A stretch of DNA of 64,000 nucleotides from Afifella sp. IM 167 (GCF_020144925.1 NZ_NSLC01000004.1:62001-126000); one strand, 5' to 3'. Positions 43,789 to 52,783 are shown, numbered from the stretch's first letter. The notes: generated from the letters alone by a model not told the origin. Numbers and translations are program-made.

Positions 43789-45156
43789 ATGCAGCATGTC
43801 CTGATCGCCAATCGCGGAGAGATCGCGCTCCGGGCCGCCCGCGTGTGCCGGCAGCTCGGCATTAAGACCACCGCCGTTCATTCTCGCCCGGATGGCAACC
43901 TCCCCCATCTCTGGGCGGCCGATCAGGCGGTATGCATCGGCCCTGCCCCTTCCCAGCAGAGCTACCTCAACGTTCCCGCACTCCTGCATGTGGCCAGGAA
44001 CGAAGGCTGCGACGCCATCTATCCGGGCTACGGCTTCCTCGCCGAAAACGCCGAATTCGCCGAGCGCTGCATTGCAGGGGGCTTTGCCTTCATCGGCCCC
44101 CGTCCGGAGGCGATCCGGATGATGGGCGACAAGTCCCGCGCCCGTGAGACCGCCGTGGAACTCGGCCTTCCCGTCGTGCCGGGGTCAGAGGCGGCCTACG
44201 AGGACGCCGCGACGGCAGAGGAGGCGGCAAGGCAGATCGGCTTTCCGCTCCTGCTCAAGGCGCGCTCCGGAGGCGGCGGGCGCGGCATGCGCGTCTGCCC
44301 GGAAGCCTCGGCCTTTTCCGGCCTCTTCGGCCAGGCCCACAGCGAGGCCGCAGCCGCCTTTTCCGATGGTGCCATCTATCTGGAGCGCTTCTTTGACAAG
44401 GTGCGGCACGTGGAAGTGCAGATCGTCGGCGACCGGCACGGCAATGTCCGCCATTTCGGCGAGCGCGACTGCTCCGTGCAACGCCGCCACCAGAAGCTGG
44501 TGGAGGAAGCGCCCTCGCCGGTTCTCGACGCGGAGACGCGAGGGCGTCTGCACGAGACGGCTGTCACACTTGCCAGGGGCATCGGCTACGAGGGCGCCGG
44601 CACGGTGGAGTTCATCTACGTGCCGGAGGAAAATCACTTCTATTTCATCGAGATGAACACCCGCATCCAGGTCGAGCATCCGGTCTCCGAGGAGATCTAC
44701 GGCCTCGACCTGATCGCCCTGCAGATGCGCGTTGCGCGCGGCGAGTCGCTCGCGGAGATGTCACTCCCCCAAACGCCCAAGGGCCACGCGATCGAATTTC
44801 GCATCAACGCCGAGGACTGGCGCCGGAACTTCCAGCCCTCGCCGGGCACCATCTCCGCCTGGGCTCCGCCGGTGCGCCAGGGCGTGCGCACGGACAGTCA
44901 GGCCTACGAGGCCTACCGCATTCCGCCCTACTACGATTCCATGATCGGCAAGCTGATCGTGCATGGCGCGGACCGCGATGCGGCGCTGGCGCTCGCCGAA
45001 AAGGCGCTGGCCGAATTCACCTGCGAGGGCGTGGCGACGACGCTCGACCTGCACCGGCAGTTCCTGAAGGACCCGGATTTTCGAAGCGGCGCCGTCGATA
45101 CACGCTGGGTGGAGAACGTGTTTCTGCCCCGCATGGCGGAAGGAGGCGGCAGATGA
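43789..45156 (+). CDS. Biotin carboxylase subunit (AccC-like)
   Basis: A 455-residue ATP-grasp enzyme from ATG 43789; the frame extending to 43690 is leader. VLIANRGEIALRAARVCRQL starts the pre-ATP-grasp domain. The ATP lid has ARSGGGGRGMRVC near 161, and the active site includes RDCSVQRRHQKLVEEAPS near 227 and EMNTRIQVEHPVSE near 288. It carboxylates the biotin of the carrier protein using ATP and bicarbonate. It overlaps the carboxyltransferase gene by 4 bases. The locus lacks accA/accD, so it does not serve acetyl-CoA carboxylase. Confidence 0.94.
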   Translation: MQHVLIANRGEIALRAARVCRQLGIKTTAVHSRPDGNLPHLWAADQAVCIGPAPSQQSYLNVPALLHVARNEGCDAIYPGYGFLAENAEFAERCIAGGFAFIGPRPEAIRMMGDKSRARETAVELGLPVVPGSEAAYEDAATAEEAARQIGFPLLLKARSGGGGRGMRVCPEASAFSGLFGQAHSEAAAAFSDGAIYLERFFDKVRHVEVQIVGDRHGNVRHFGERDCSVQRRHQKLVEEAPSPVLDAETRGRLHETAVTLARGIGYEGAGTVEFIYVPEENHFYFIEMNTRIQVEHPVSEEIYGLDLIALQMRVARGESLAEMSLPQTPKGHAIEFRINAEDWRRNFQPSPGTISAWAPPVRQGVRTDSQAYEAYRIPPYYDSMIGKLIVHGADRDAALALAEKALAEFTCEGVATTLDLHRQFLKDPDFRSGAVDTRWVENVFLPRMAEGGGR

Positions 45157-46601
45157 GCCGCAAGGTGCGCCTGATCGATGTGACGCTGCGCGATGCGCAT
45201 CAATGCCTTTGGGCTACGCGCATGACGACCGGCATGATGAAGGAACTCGCCCCGCGCCTCGACCGGGCCGGCTTCGAGGCCATCGACCTCGTCGGCGGCG
45301 CCGTTTTCGACGTCGCGGTGCGCTATCTGCGCGAAGATCCGTGGGAGCGCATGCGGATCCTCAATTCGTGGGTGAAGGAAACGCCGCTCATCATCCATAC
45401 GCGCGGCCAGAGCCTCTTCACCTTCGAGTTCTTCCCCGACGACGTGGTGGCGCTCGCCGCCGAGCGCTTCGCCGCCAACGGCATGCGCTACCACACGCCC
45501 TACGACGCGCTGAACGACATGCGCAATCTGGAGATCCCGATCCGGGCGGCGAAGCAGCAGGGTCTCTATGTCGCCGGCGGCCTCGTCTACACCGTCAGCC
45601 CGGTCCACACGGACGAATATTATTCGAAGAAGGCGGCCGAGCTGATGAGGCTCGGCGTCGACGCCGTCTATCTGAAGGATGCGTCGGGCCTGATGGTGCC
45701 GGAGCGCGTGGCAACCCTGGTGAAGGCGGTGAAAGCCGTGATCGGCGAGATGCCGCTCCAGATACACACGCACTGCAATTCCGGTCTTGCTCCCTACGTG
45801 GTCCTGCAGGCGGTCGAGCACGGCGTGGAGGTCATTCATACCGCCACCTCGACGCTGGCCAACGGGGTCTCGCATGCCCCCACGGAGCGGGTCGTGCGCA
45901 ACCTGCGCCGCCGCGGCCACGAGGTCGATCTCGACCTCAGCGAGGTCGAAGAGGTCGCCGAACGCCTCGCCTATATCGCGGAGAAGGAAGACAAGCCCGT
46001 CGGCCAGGTGCGCGAATACGACGAGTTCCACTACCACCACCAATGCGCCGGAGGCATGGTCTCCAACCTGCAATACCAGCTGGAGACAATGGGGCTGGAG
46101 CACCGGCTGGAAGAGATCCTGGAAGAGGCCGGGCATGTGCGCGCCGATCTCGGTTATCCGATCGTCGTCAGCCCCTTCGCGCAATACATCGTCACCCAGG
46201 CCGTGCTGAACGTCATGGGCAAGGACCAGGGCAAGGCCCGCTACGATTCGGTGCCGGACGAGGTGCGCCTCTACGTGCGCGGCGGCTACGGCGAAATCGC
46301 CGGCGAGATCGACCCGGACCTTTATGACAAGATCACCCGGGGCGCAGACCCGATCACGGAGCGGCCCGGGGCCCTGGTGGAACCGGCGCTGGAGCGCCTG
46401 CGCCGCACGCGCGGCCCCTTCGCCTCCGACGACGACCTGCTGCTCGCCGCGTTCTACGACGATTCCCAGTATTCGGCGCTCAAGGCCGCCGGATCGATCG
46501 ACACGAACTATTCGCTGATGGAAACGCCGCTCGTCACCCTGATCAGGGAGATCTCCGAGCGGCCCGGCGTGCGCGCCTTCCATTTCAGCAAGCCCTCGTG
46601 A
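45153..46601 (+). CDS. OadA/PycB-like carboxyltransferase subunit
   Basis: A 482-residue protein with an HMGL-like TIM barrel (residues 5-265) and the conserved carboxylase domain (about 290-460) of pyruvate carboxylase/oxaloacetate decarboxylase. Metal and catalytic motifs are visible: DVTLRDAHQCLWATRM near 9, the carbamylated-lysine motif YLKDASGLM near 172, and HTHCNSG near 206. It ends without a biotinyl domain, so the separate carrier must supply CO2. The substrate should be a keto acid whose carbanion can be carboxylated (pyruvate, 2-oxoglutarate or relatives). The isolated setting argues for a dedicated catabolic acceptor. Confidence 0.9.
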   Translation: MSRKVRLIDVTLRDAHQCLWATRMTTGMMKELAPRLDRAGFEAIDLVGGAVFDVAVRYLREDPWERMRILNSWVKETPLIIHTRGQSLFTFEFFPDDVVALAAERFAANGMRYHTPYDALNDMRNLEIPIRAAKQQGLYVAGGLVYTVSPVHTDEYYSKKAAELMRLGVDAVYLKDASGLMVPERVATLVKAVKAVIGEMPLQIHTHCNSGLAPYVVLQAVEHGVEVIHTATSTLANGVSHAPTERVVRNLRRRGHEVDLDLSEVEEVAERLAYIAEKEDKPVGQVREYDEFHYHHQCAGGMVSNLQYQLETMGLEHRLEEILEEAGHVRADLGYPIVVSPFAQYIVTQAVLNVMGKDQGKARYDSVPDEVRLYVRGGYGEIAGEIDPDLYDKITRGADPITERPGALVEPALERLRRTRGPFASDDDLLLAAFYDDSQYSALKAAGSIDTNYSLMETPLVTLIREISERPGVRAFHFSKPS

Positions 46602-46632
46602 CACCCCGGCACGATTTGAACAGGAGCTTTCC

Positions 46633-47466
46633 ATGACCGACCGGCCGACTGTCATCACGGTTGCCATCACCGGCGCTCTGCCGACCAAGAAGGACAACCC
46701 GGCCGTGCCGGTGACGCCCGACGAGCAGATCGAATCCACCCATGAGGCCTTCGAGGCCGGCGCCGCCCTCGCCCATATCCATGTGCGCGGCCCGAACCAG
46801 GAACCGAGTTCCGACCCCGAGCTCTTCGAGCGTGTCGGGGAAGGCATTCGCAAGCACTGCCCGGGCATGATCGTGCAGTATTCGACGGGGGGTCGCGGCC
46901 GCGACCAGGCCCAGCGGGGCGCCATGCTGAGCCTGAGGCCCGACATGGCTTCGCTCGCCACCGGCTCGGTCAACTTTCCGAACAGCATCTACGAAAACCC
47001 GCCGGAATTCGTGGAAGGGCTCGCCCGTGAGATGCTGGCAAACGACGTGAAGCCGGAGATCGAGGTCTTCGACGTGGCGATGCTCTACAACGCCGCCGCC
47101 CTCGTGAAGAAGGGGCTGCTCAAGGGGCCGGCGCATGTGCAATTCGTCATGGGCATTCCGAACGCCCTGCCGGCGCGGCGCACACTCCTCGAATTCCTGA
47201 TCTCGGAGATGAACGAGGTCCTGCCGGGCGCGACCTGGACGGGGGCCGGCATCGGCCGCCACCAGTTCGAGGTCAACAAATGGTGCCTCGAACTGGGTGG
47301 GCATTGCCGCACGGGCCTTGAGGACAACGTCAAGGCCGCCAGGGACCGCCTCGCGGCCAGTAATGCCGAGCTCGTCTCGATGGTCGCCGAGGCGGCGGGC
47401 GAATACGGCAGGCGGCCGGCCACGCCGCAAGAGGCGCGGGAAATCCTGGGGCTTGCGCCCGCCTGA
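46633..47466 (+). CDS. Beta-keto acid cleavage enzyme (BKACE, DUF849 family)
   Basis: A 277-residue TIM-barrel enzyme. The zinc ligands of the family are in place: HIHVR at about 48-52 (two His) and GRHQFEVNKW near 211 (Glu). AITGA at the start and MASLATGSVNFPN near 97 are typical. BKACE enzymes react a beta-keto acid with acetyl-CoA to give acetoacetate and a new acyl-CoA. It lies 31 bases after the carboxyltransferase gene, so the carboxylase product is a natural candidate for its beta-keto acid substrate. Which keto acid cannot be read from the sequence. Confidence 0.93.
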   Translation: MTDRPTVITVAITGALPTKKDNPAVPVTPDEQIESTHEAFEAGAALAHIHVRGPNQEPSSDPELFERVGEGIRKHCPGMIVQYSTGGRGRDQAQRGAMLSLRPDMASLATGSVNFPNSIYENPPEFVEGLAREMLANDVKPEIEVFDVAMLYNAAALVKKGLLKGPAHVQFVMGIPNALPARRTLLEFLISEMNEVLPGATWTGAGIGRHQFEVNKWCLELGGHCRTGLEDNVKAARDRLAASNAELVSMVAEAAGEYGRRPATPQEAREILGLAPA

Positions 47467-47562
47467 GGCCCGCCACGGGCTCGGCTGACCGCCGCCCGGT
47501 GATCGGCCGGCTCGCACGGGCGGTCCGGCAAACCCGAAAAGACCTGCGGCTCCCGCGGCGGC

Positions 47563-50085
47563 TCAGGCTGCCGCGTCGACGCCCTCTTCCTCCGGCCCGT
47601 CGCGCTCGAACGGCAGGGGGCCGTCGACGAGCAACATCGCCAGCTCATGGGCTGGGCGCGGCTTGCTGAACAGGTAGCCCTGCACCTCGTTGCACCCCTC
47701 ACGGCGCAGCTTTTCGAGCTGTTCCGGGGTTTCCACGCCCTCGGCCGTGGTCAGCATCCGCAGGCTTCGTCCGAGCCCGGTGACGGCGCGGATGATCGCC
47801 ATCGCTTCCGGCCGGTCGGAGAGTTCGCGCACGAAGGACTGGTCGATCTTGAGCTTGTCGAAGGGGAATTTCTGCAGGTAGCTCAATGAAGAATAGCCGG
47901 TGCCGAAATCATCCATCGAGATGCGGATGCCGAGGTCCTTGAGCTCTTTAAGGACCGCCAGGTTGCTGGCGCTGCCGTGCAGCAGCACCGATTCCGTGAT
48001 CTCGAGCTCCAGCCGGCCCGGCTGCAGGCCCGAGGTGGCCAGCGCGTCGATGACAGTTTCGACCAGGCGGTTGCTCTTGAACTGGACCGGCGAAAGGTTG
48101 ACGGCGAGCTTGATCGGCTCGGGCCAGCAGGTCGCCTCGGCGCAGGCCCGGCGGAGCACCCATTCCCCAAGCTGCACGATCAGGCCGATTTCCTCCGCCA
48201 CAGGGATGAAATCGGCCGGCGAAACCATGCCGCGGACCGGGTGCCGCCACCGCAGCAGGGCCTCGAACCCCGTCACGCGCTGCGTGTCCACGTCGAGCTG
48301 CGGCTGGTAGTAGAGCTCGAACTCGTCCTTCGCCAAAGCGGTGCGGAGGTCCAGTTCGAGCGCGCGGCGGGCCTGAAGCCTTGCATCCATGCCCGGCTCG
48401 AAAAAGCGGTAGGCGCCGCGCCCGTCGGCCTTGGCCCGGTAGAGAGCCGTATCGGCGTTCTTCAGAAGCGTGTCCGGCTCATCGCCGTCGCACGGCGCAA
48501 AGGCGATGCCGACGCTGGTCCCCACGGCGATCTGATGGCCGTCGATTTCGAACGGTGCGCCGATCGCTTCGATCAGGCGGGCGGCCAGGCCGCTCGCATC
48601 GCCGGAATCCTGCAGATCCGTCTGGATGATCGCGAACTCGTCGCCGCCGAGCCGGGCGACGAAGTCCATCTCGCGCAGGTTCCTGTTGAAGCGCCCGGCG
48701 ACTGCCTGCAGCAGCTTGTCGCCGACCGGATGGCCGAGCGTGTCGTTGACGCTCTTGAAGTGGTCGAGATCCAGGCACAGGACCGCGAGCGAGCGCCCGA
48801 GCCGCCGGGAGCGCGCCAGATCGGCCTCCAGCCGGCTGCGGAACAGAAGGCGGTTCGGCAGATCGGTCAGGGCGTCGTGGTGGGCCATGTGCTTGACCTG
48901 CGCCTCGGCCTTGCGCCGCTCGGTGACGTCGATGACCGACAGCAGGATGACGGGCTTGCGCTCGACGACGAGTTTGCGGGCATAGGGAAAGACCTCGATG
49001 CGGCGCCCGTCTGCCGTGAGATGGATCCAGGAATCCTCGACCGGGCGGCTCAGGCCGACCGCGTCGAGGAAGTCCTGCATGCGGCTGCGGTCGGCCGGGG
49101 AGGCGACGTCGAGCATGTTCATCGCCAGGAATGTCGCGCGGTCGTAGCCGTAGTGCTGAATGGCGGCCTCGTTCACCCGGATGATCCGCAGGCTTGCCTG
49201 GTCGGCGAGCCACATCGGCACCGGGTTGTCGTCGAACAGCGAGCGCAGGGCATTTTCGCGCGCCCTTATGTCGGCGATGTCGGTCAGCGTGACCGAAACC
49301 AGATCGCCGATCGGCGCGACGCCGAAGCGCAGATGGCGCTCCGCCTCGGTGTCGCAGAACGTCGCCTCGAAATGGGTCGTGGCGAGGCTGAAGACCGATT
49401 GCGCCAGCGCCTCGATCAGGTCGGTCTCCGGGAACGCCGCCTTGAAATCGGACACCCGGTGCCAGAGCAGCCGGTGCAGCGGAAGGCTGAGAAGCGCCGC
49501 CGCGGCCTCGTTCAGGGCGATGATCTGGAAATCGATCGGCCGGCCCTCGCCGTCGCGGATCGCCTCGAGCGCCAGCATGCCCTCGTTGGTCGCCCCGAAC
49601 ATCGTCTCCAGCAGGTCCTGGCGGGCCTCGTGCTCGTCGAGGAGGAGGATGTAGCTCGTCGGCCCCCACCGGTTGGAAAGCGGGAACGCCCACAAATCGT
49701 AGGCGGCGACGACACCGTTCACCACGCGATGCGTCTGCACGCATTCGGGACGGCCGGATTCCTGCGCCTTGGCGATGGCTTCCCGGATGCTGCGCGAGCG
49801 GTCGCGGCGCAGCCGGTCGACCCTTGCCTCTTCCTCGCCGATATCGGCCCATTCGGCGAAGACCCGGCCGATGCGCAGCAGCGCGAGGCGGTCCTCTTCA
49901 TCGCGAAAGGCGAGGGCCTTGGTTTCGATCAGATGGCCGAGATGGCCCAGCGCCACATTCTCGTAGGAAGGCAGCGTTCCATCCGGCCGGATCTCGGAAC
50001 GCCAGCGCCTGAGAAACTGGTGAACCGGGTTATCGAGCCGCAGACCGGCGCCCGCAACGGAAGGCTCTACAAGGGATCCGGACAT
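47563..50085 (-). CDS. PAS-GGDEF-EAL protein, c-di-GMP turnover
   Basis: An 840-residue cytoplasmic protein. The N-terminal 150 residues resemble a PAS-like module of rhizobial regulators (VHQFLRRWRSEIRPDG), followed by PAS domains at about 165-285 and 290-405. The GGDEF domain has an intact RLGGDEF motif near 480, and the EAL domain has FEALLRW near 606, ELEITESVLL and DDFGTGYSSLSYL. The phosphodiesterase residues appear complete, so hydrolysis of c-di-GMP is likely; the intact GGDEF could be catalytic or a GTP sensor. No membrane segment. The start has no strong ribosome site. Confidence 0.93.
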   Translation of the reverse strand: MSGSLVEPSVAGAGLRLDNPVHQFLRRWRSEIRPDGTLPSYENVALGHLGHLIETKALAFRDEEDRLALLRIGRVFAEWADIGEEEARVDRLRRDRSRSIREAIAKAQESGRPECVQTHRVVNGVVAAYDLWAFPLSNRWGPTSYILLLDEHEARQDLLETMFGATNEGMLALEAIRDGEGRPIDFQIIALNEAAAALLSLPLHRLLWHRVSDFKAAFPETDLIEALAQSVFSLATTHFEATFCDTEAERHLRFGVAPIGDLVSVTLTDIADIRARENALRSLFDDNPVPMWLADQASLRIIRVNEAAIQHYGYDRATFLAMNMLDVASPADRSRMQDFLDAVGLSRPVEDSWIHLTADGRRIEVFPYARKLVVERKPVILLSVIDVTERRKAEAQVKHMAHHDALTDLPNRLLFRSRLEADLARSRRLGRSLAVLCLDLDHFKSVNDTLGHPVGDKLLQAVAGRFNRNLREMDFVARLGGDEFAIIQTDLQDSGDASGLAARLIEAIGAPFEIDGHQIAVGTSVGIAFAPCDGDEPDTLLKNADTALYRAKADGRGAYRFFEPGMDARLQARRALELDLRTALAKDEFELYYQPQLDVDTQRVTGFEALLRWRHPVRGMVSPADFIPVAEEIGLIVQLGEWVLRRACAEATCWPEPIKLAVNLSPVQFKSNRLVETVIDALATSGLQPGRLELEITESVLLHGSASNLAVLKELKDLGIRISMDDFGTGYSSLSYLQKFPFDKLKIDQSFVRELSDRPEAMAIIRAVTGLGRSLRMLTTAEGVETPEQLEKLRREGCNEVQGYLFSKPRPAHELAMLLVDGPLPFERDGPEEEGVDAAA

Positions 50086-50313
50086 TTCTTGCCTAGAATT
50101 TTTCCAATATACTGATAATTTGCTTGATCAAAACATCTCAAGCCCCTTCGATAGTTGATCTAGCAGGAATTTATCAACAAAACGTATGTAATCGTTGCAA
50201 TAAAACTGTCACAATACGATCTCAGGTTGATTTCTACCGGAGCGCTATTCCTGCCTGCAGGAGCAGGCCGGACAGGCCGCCTCTTCCCCCTCTCTAGAGC
50301 AGCGGGCCTTGCA

Positions 50314-50353
50314 TCGTTTCCATAATTCCAGTATTCCCGAAATATGGAAACGA
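50314..50353 (+). promoter_or_regulatory. Long inverted repeat over the arsR start, candidate ArsR operator
   Basis: Perfect 11-bp arms, TCGTTTCCATA (50314-50324) and TATGGAAACGA (50343-50353), separated by 18 bases. The right arm contains the arsR ATG. Position and symmetry fit autoregulation by ArsR of the four-gene arsenic operon. The upstream 228 bases to the GGDEF-EAL gene are AT-rich and presumably carry the promoters of both directions. Confidence 0.55.
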
Positions 50354-50703
50354 ACAATGCCCTCGAAGCCCTATCCGCGCTCGCCCACGATACCCGGCTG
50401 ACGGTCTTCCGCTCGCTTGTCACGGCGGGATCCGAGGGGCTCCCGGCCGGAGAGATCGCCGCGCGGCTCGGCGTCCTGCCCAACACGCTCTCGGCCCATC
50501 TCGCACAGCTCTCACGCGGCGGGCTGGTGAAGGCGACGCGCGAAGGGCGCTCGATCCGCTACCGGGCCGATTATGGGGGTATCGAGGCCCTCATCGGCTT
50601 TCTCATCCGCGATTGCTGCGGCGAACGCCCCGAGGTCTGCGCTCCGCTCGCGGCGCTGGCGCAGGAATGCGCCGCCTGCGCGGCGGACAACGCGCCCGCC
50701 TGA
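50344..50703 (+). CDS. arsR: ArsR-family transcriptional repressor
   Basis: A 119-residue winged-helix repressor: ALAHDTRLTVFRSLV, then GLPAGEIAARLGVLPNTLSAHLAQLSRGGL as the helix-turn-helix. The E. coli-type CVC metal site in the recognition helix is missing; instead cysteines cluster near the C-terminus (RDCCGERPEVC, then CAAC), as in the ArsR subtype that binds arsenite there. The ATG is inside an inverted repeat and has no ribosome site, so the message may be leaderless. Confidence 0.93.
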   Translation: METNNALEALSALAHDTRLTVFRSLVTAGSEGLPAGEIAARLGVLPNTLSAHLAQLSRGGLVKATREGRSIRYRADYGGIEALIGFLIRDCCGERPEVCAPLAALAQECAACAADNAPA

Positions 50704-50736
50704 GGCCCCTAAAAATTCCTGGAACAGGAGGAAAAG

Positions 50737-51249
50737 ATGGAAGCGCCCTACAACGTTCTCTTTCTCTGCACCGGCAATTCGGCCCGCTCGCTCCTCGCCG
50801 AGGCGATCCTGAACAGGGAAGGCGCAGGAAAATTCCGCGCCTATTCGGCCGGCTCGCATCCCAAGGGCGCGCCGCATCCCTACACCATCGATCTCCTCAA
50901 ATCGCTCGGCTACGACACCGCCTTCGCCCGCTCCAAGGACTGGGCGGAATTCGCCACGCCGGGCGCGCCGCATCTCGATTTCGTCTTCACCGTCTGCGAC
51001 GCCGCCGCGGCCGAGCCCTGCCCGGTCTGGCCGGGCCAACCGGTGACGGCGCATTGGGGCGTTCCCGACCCCGCCGCCGCGGACGGCAAGGAGAGCGAAA
51101 GGCGGCTCGCCTTCGCCGAGGCCTACCGCATGCTCTTCAACCGCATCTCGGTCTTCACCAGCCTGCCGATCGCCTCGCTCGGCCGCCTCGCCCTGCAAGA
51201 ACGCGTCGCCGAGATCGGCACGCTTACCCCCAAACCCGAAACCGCCTGA
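50737..51249 (+). CDS. arsC: Arsenate reductase, low-molecular-weight phosphatase-like (ArsC)
   Basis: A 170-residue protein with the P-loop CTGNSARS (about 11-18) of LMW-PTPase-type arsenate reductases and the HWGVPDPAAADG acid loop near 105. The third redox cysteine may be C86 or C93 (FTVCDAAAAEPC). A good AGGAGG ribosome site precedes the ATG. It reduces arsenate to arsenite for the ACR3 pump encoded 5 bases on. Confidence 0.92.
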   Translation: MEAPYNVLFLCTGNSARSLLAEAILNREGAGKFRAYSAGSHPKGAPHPYTIDLLKSLGYDTAFARSKDWAEFATPGAPHLDFVFTVCDAAAAEPCPVWPGQPVTAHWGVPDPAAADGKESERRLAFAEAYRMLFNRISVFTSLPIASLGRLALQERVAEIGTLTPKPETA

Positions 51250-51254
51250 GCCCC

Positions 51255-52361
51255 ATGTCAATCTTCGAACGCTATCTCACCCTCTGGGTGGCGCTGTGCA
51301 TCGTGGCCGGGATCGCCCTCGGCCACTTCTTTCCCTCTCTCTTCCACGCCGTCGGCGCGATGGAGATCGCCAAGGTCAACCTGCCCGTCGCGATCCTCAT
51401 CTGGGCGATGATCATTCCGATGCTCGTGAAGATCGACTTCCAGGCATTGAAGGAGGTGACGCAGCACTGGCGCGGCATCGGCGTCACGCTCCTCGTCAAC
51501 TGGGCGGTCAAGCCGTTCTCCATGGCTCTCCTGGCCTGGCTCTTCATCGGCTGGCTGTTTCGCCCCTACCTGCCGGCGGAGCAGATCGACAGCTACATCG
51601 CCGGCCTCATCCTGCTCGCCGCCGCGCCCTGCACGGCGATGGTCTTCGTCTGGAGCAACCTGACGAAGGGAGAGCCGCATTTCACGCTGAGCCAGGTGGC
51701 ACTCAACGACGTCATCATGATCGTCGCCTTCGCCCCGATCGTCGGGCTCCTGCTCGGGCTCTCGGCAATCATCGTGCCGTGGGAGACGCTCATCCTTTCG
51801 GTCGTCCTCTACATCGTCGTGCCGGTGGTGCTGGCGCAGATGCTCCGGCGTCAGGTGCTCGCTTCCGGCGGGCAGGCGGCGCTCGCCGGGCTTCTCGCCC
51901 GGCTGCAGCCGCTCTCGCTCGTGGCTCTTCTCGCCACGCTCGTCCTCCTCTTCGCCTTCCAGGGCGAGCAGATCCTGGCGCAGCCGGCGATCATCGCCTT
52001 CCTCGCCGTGCCGATCCTCATCCAGGTCTATTTCAATTCCGGCCTCGCCTATCTCCTCAACCGGGCGAGCGGCGAAGCGCATTGCGTCGCCGGGCCCTCG
52101 GCGCTGATCGGGGCAAGCAACTTCTTCGAGCTCGCCGTCGCGGCCGCCATCAGCCTCTTCGGCTTCACATCCGGCGCGGCGCTTGCCACCGTCGTCGGCG
52201 TCCTCATTGAAGTGCCGGTGATGCTGTCGGTGGTGAAAATCGTCAATTCGAGCAAGCGCTGGTACGAGGCCGGGCCGGCGGTACGGCGACGGGCCGTGCG
52301 CGAAGCCGCAGGCGCGACGGCCGGAAGCGAGGGCGCCATGCGCGAGGGAGCGGCGAGCTGA
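51255..52361 (+). CDS. acr3: ACR3-type arsenite efflux permease
   Basis: A 368-residue inner-membrane protein with about ten hydrophobic segments, beginning MSIFERYLTLWVALCIVAGI. The substrate cysteine lies in AAPCTAMVFVWSNLTKG near 134, and the second family motif is GPSALIGASNFFELAVA near 280. It extrudes arsenite. A longer upstream open frame (to 50613) is a shadow of arsR and arsC. It shares one base with the next gene (TGATGG). Confidence 0.95.
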   Translation: MSIFERYLTLWVALCIVAGIALGHFFPSLFHAVGAMEIAKVNLPVAILIWAMIIPMLVKIDFQALKEVTQHWRGIGVTLLVNWAVKPFSMALLAWLFIGWLFRPYLPAEQIDSYIAGLILLAAAPCTAMVFVWSNLTKGEPHFTLSQVALNDVIMIVAFAPIVGLLLGLSAIIVPWETLILSVVLYIVVPVVLAQMLRRQVLASGGQAALAGLLARLQPLSLVALLATLVLLFAFQGEQILAQPAIIAFLAVPILIQVYFNSGLAYLLNRASGEAHCVAGPSALIGASNFFELAVAAAISLFGFTSGAALATVVGVLIEVPVMLSVVKIVNSSKRWYEAGPAVRRRAVREAAGATAGSEGAMREGAAS

Positions 52362-52783
52362 TGGACGTTGTCATCCACCACAACCCGGAGTGCGGGACCT
52401 CGCGCAACGTTCTTTCCATCATCGAGGCGGCGGGCTACCGGCCGACCGTGATCGAATACCTGAAGGAAGGCTGGACGCGGCCGCAGCTCCTCGCCCTCTT
52501 CGCCGCCGCCGGCATTTCTCCGCGCGAGGCTCTGCGGACGACGAAATCGCCCGCCGAGGAGCTCGGACTTCTCGATCCGGCGGTGTCGGACGAGGCGCTT
52601 CTTGAAGCGATGCTGGAGCATCCGGTGCTGGTGAACCGGCCGATCGTCTGCACCAGCAAAGGCGTCAGGCTGTGCCGCCCGAGCGAGGTCGTTCTCGATC
52701 TTCTGGAGAAGATGCCGCCGGGCCCGCTCGCCAAGGAAGACGGCACGCTCGTCCTTGACGCAGAGGGGCGGCGCGTCGGCTGA
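52361..52783 (+). CDS. arsC: Arsenate reductase, glutaredoxin-type (ArsC)
   Basis: A 140-residue ArsC of the thioredoxin-fold, glutathione/glutaredoxin-dependent type: HNPECGTSRNVL (active cysteine at about residue 11), the TRPQL helix, and LVNRPIV with the arginine that binds arsenate. It is unrelated in fold to the LMW-phosphatase-type reductase two genes upstream, so the operon encodes two mechanisms of arsenate reduction. Last gene of the operon. Confidence 0.93.
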   Translation: MDVVIHHNPECGTSRNVLSIIEAAGYRPTVIEYLKEGWTRPQLLALFAAAGISPREALRTTKSPAEELGLLDPAVSDEALLEAMLEHPVLVNRPIVCTSKGVRLCRPSEVVLDLLEKMPPGPLAKEDGTLVLDAEGRRVG

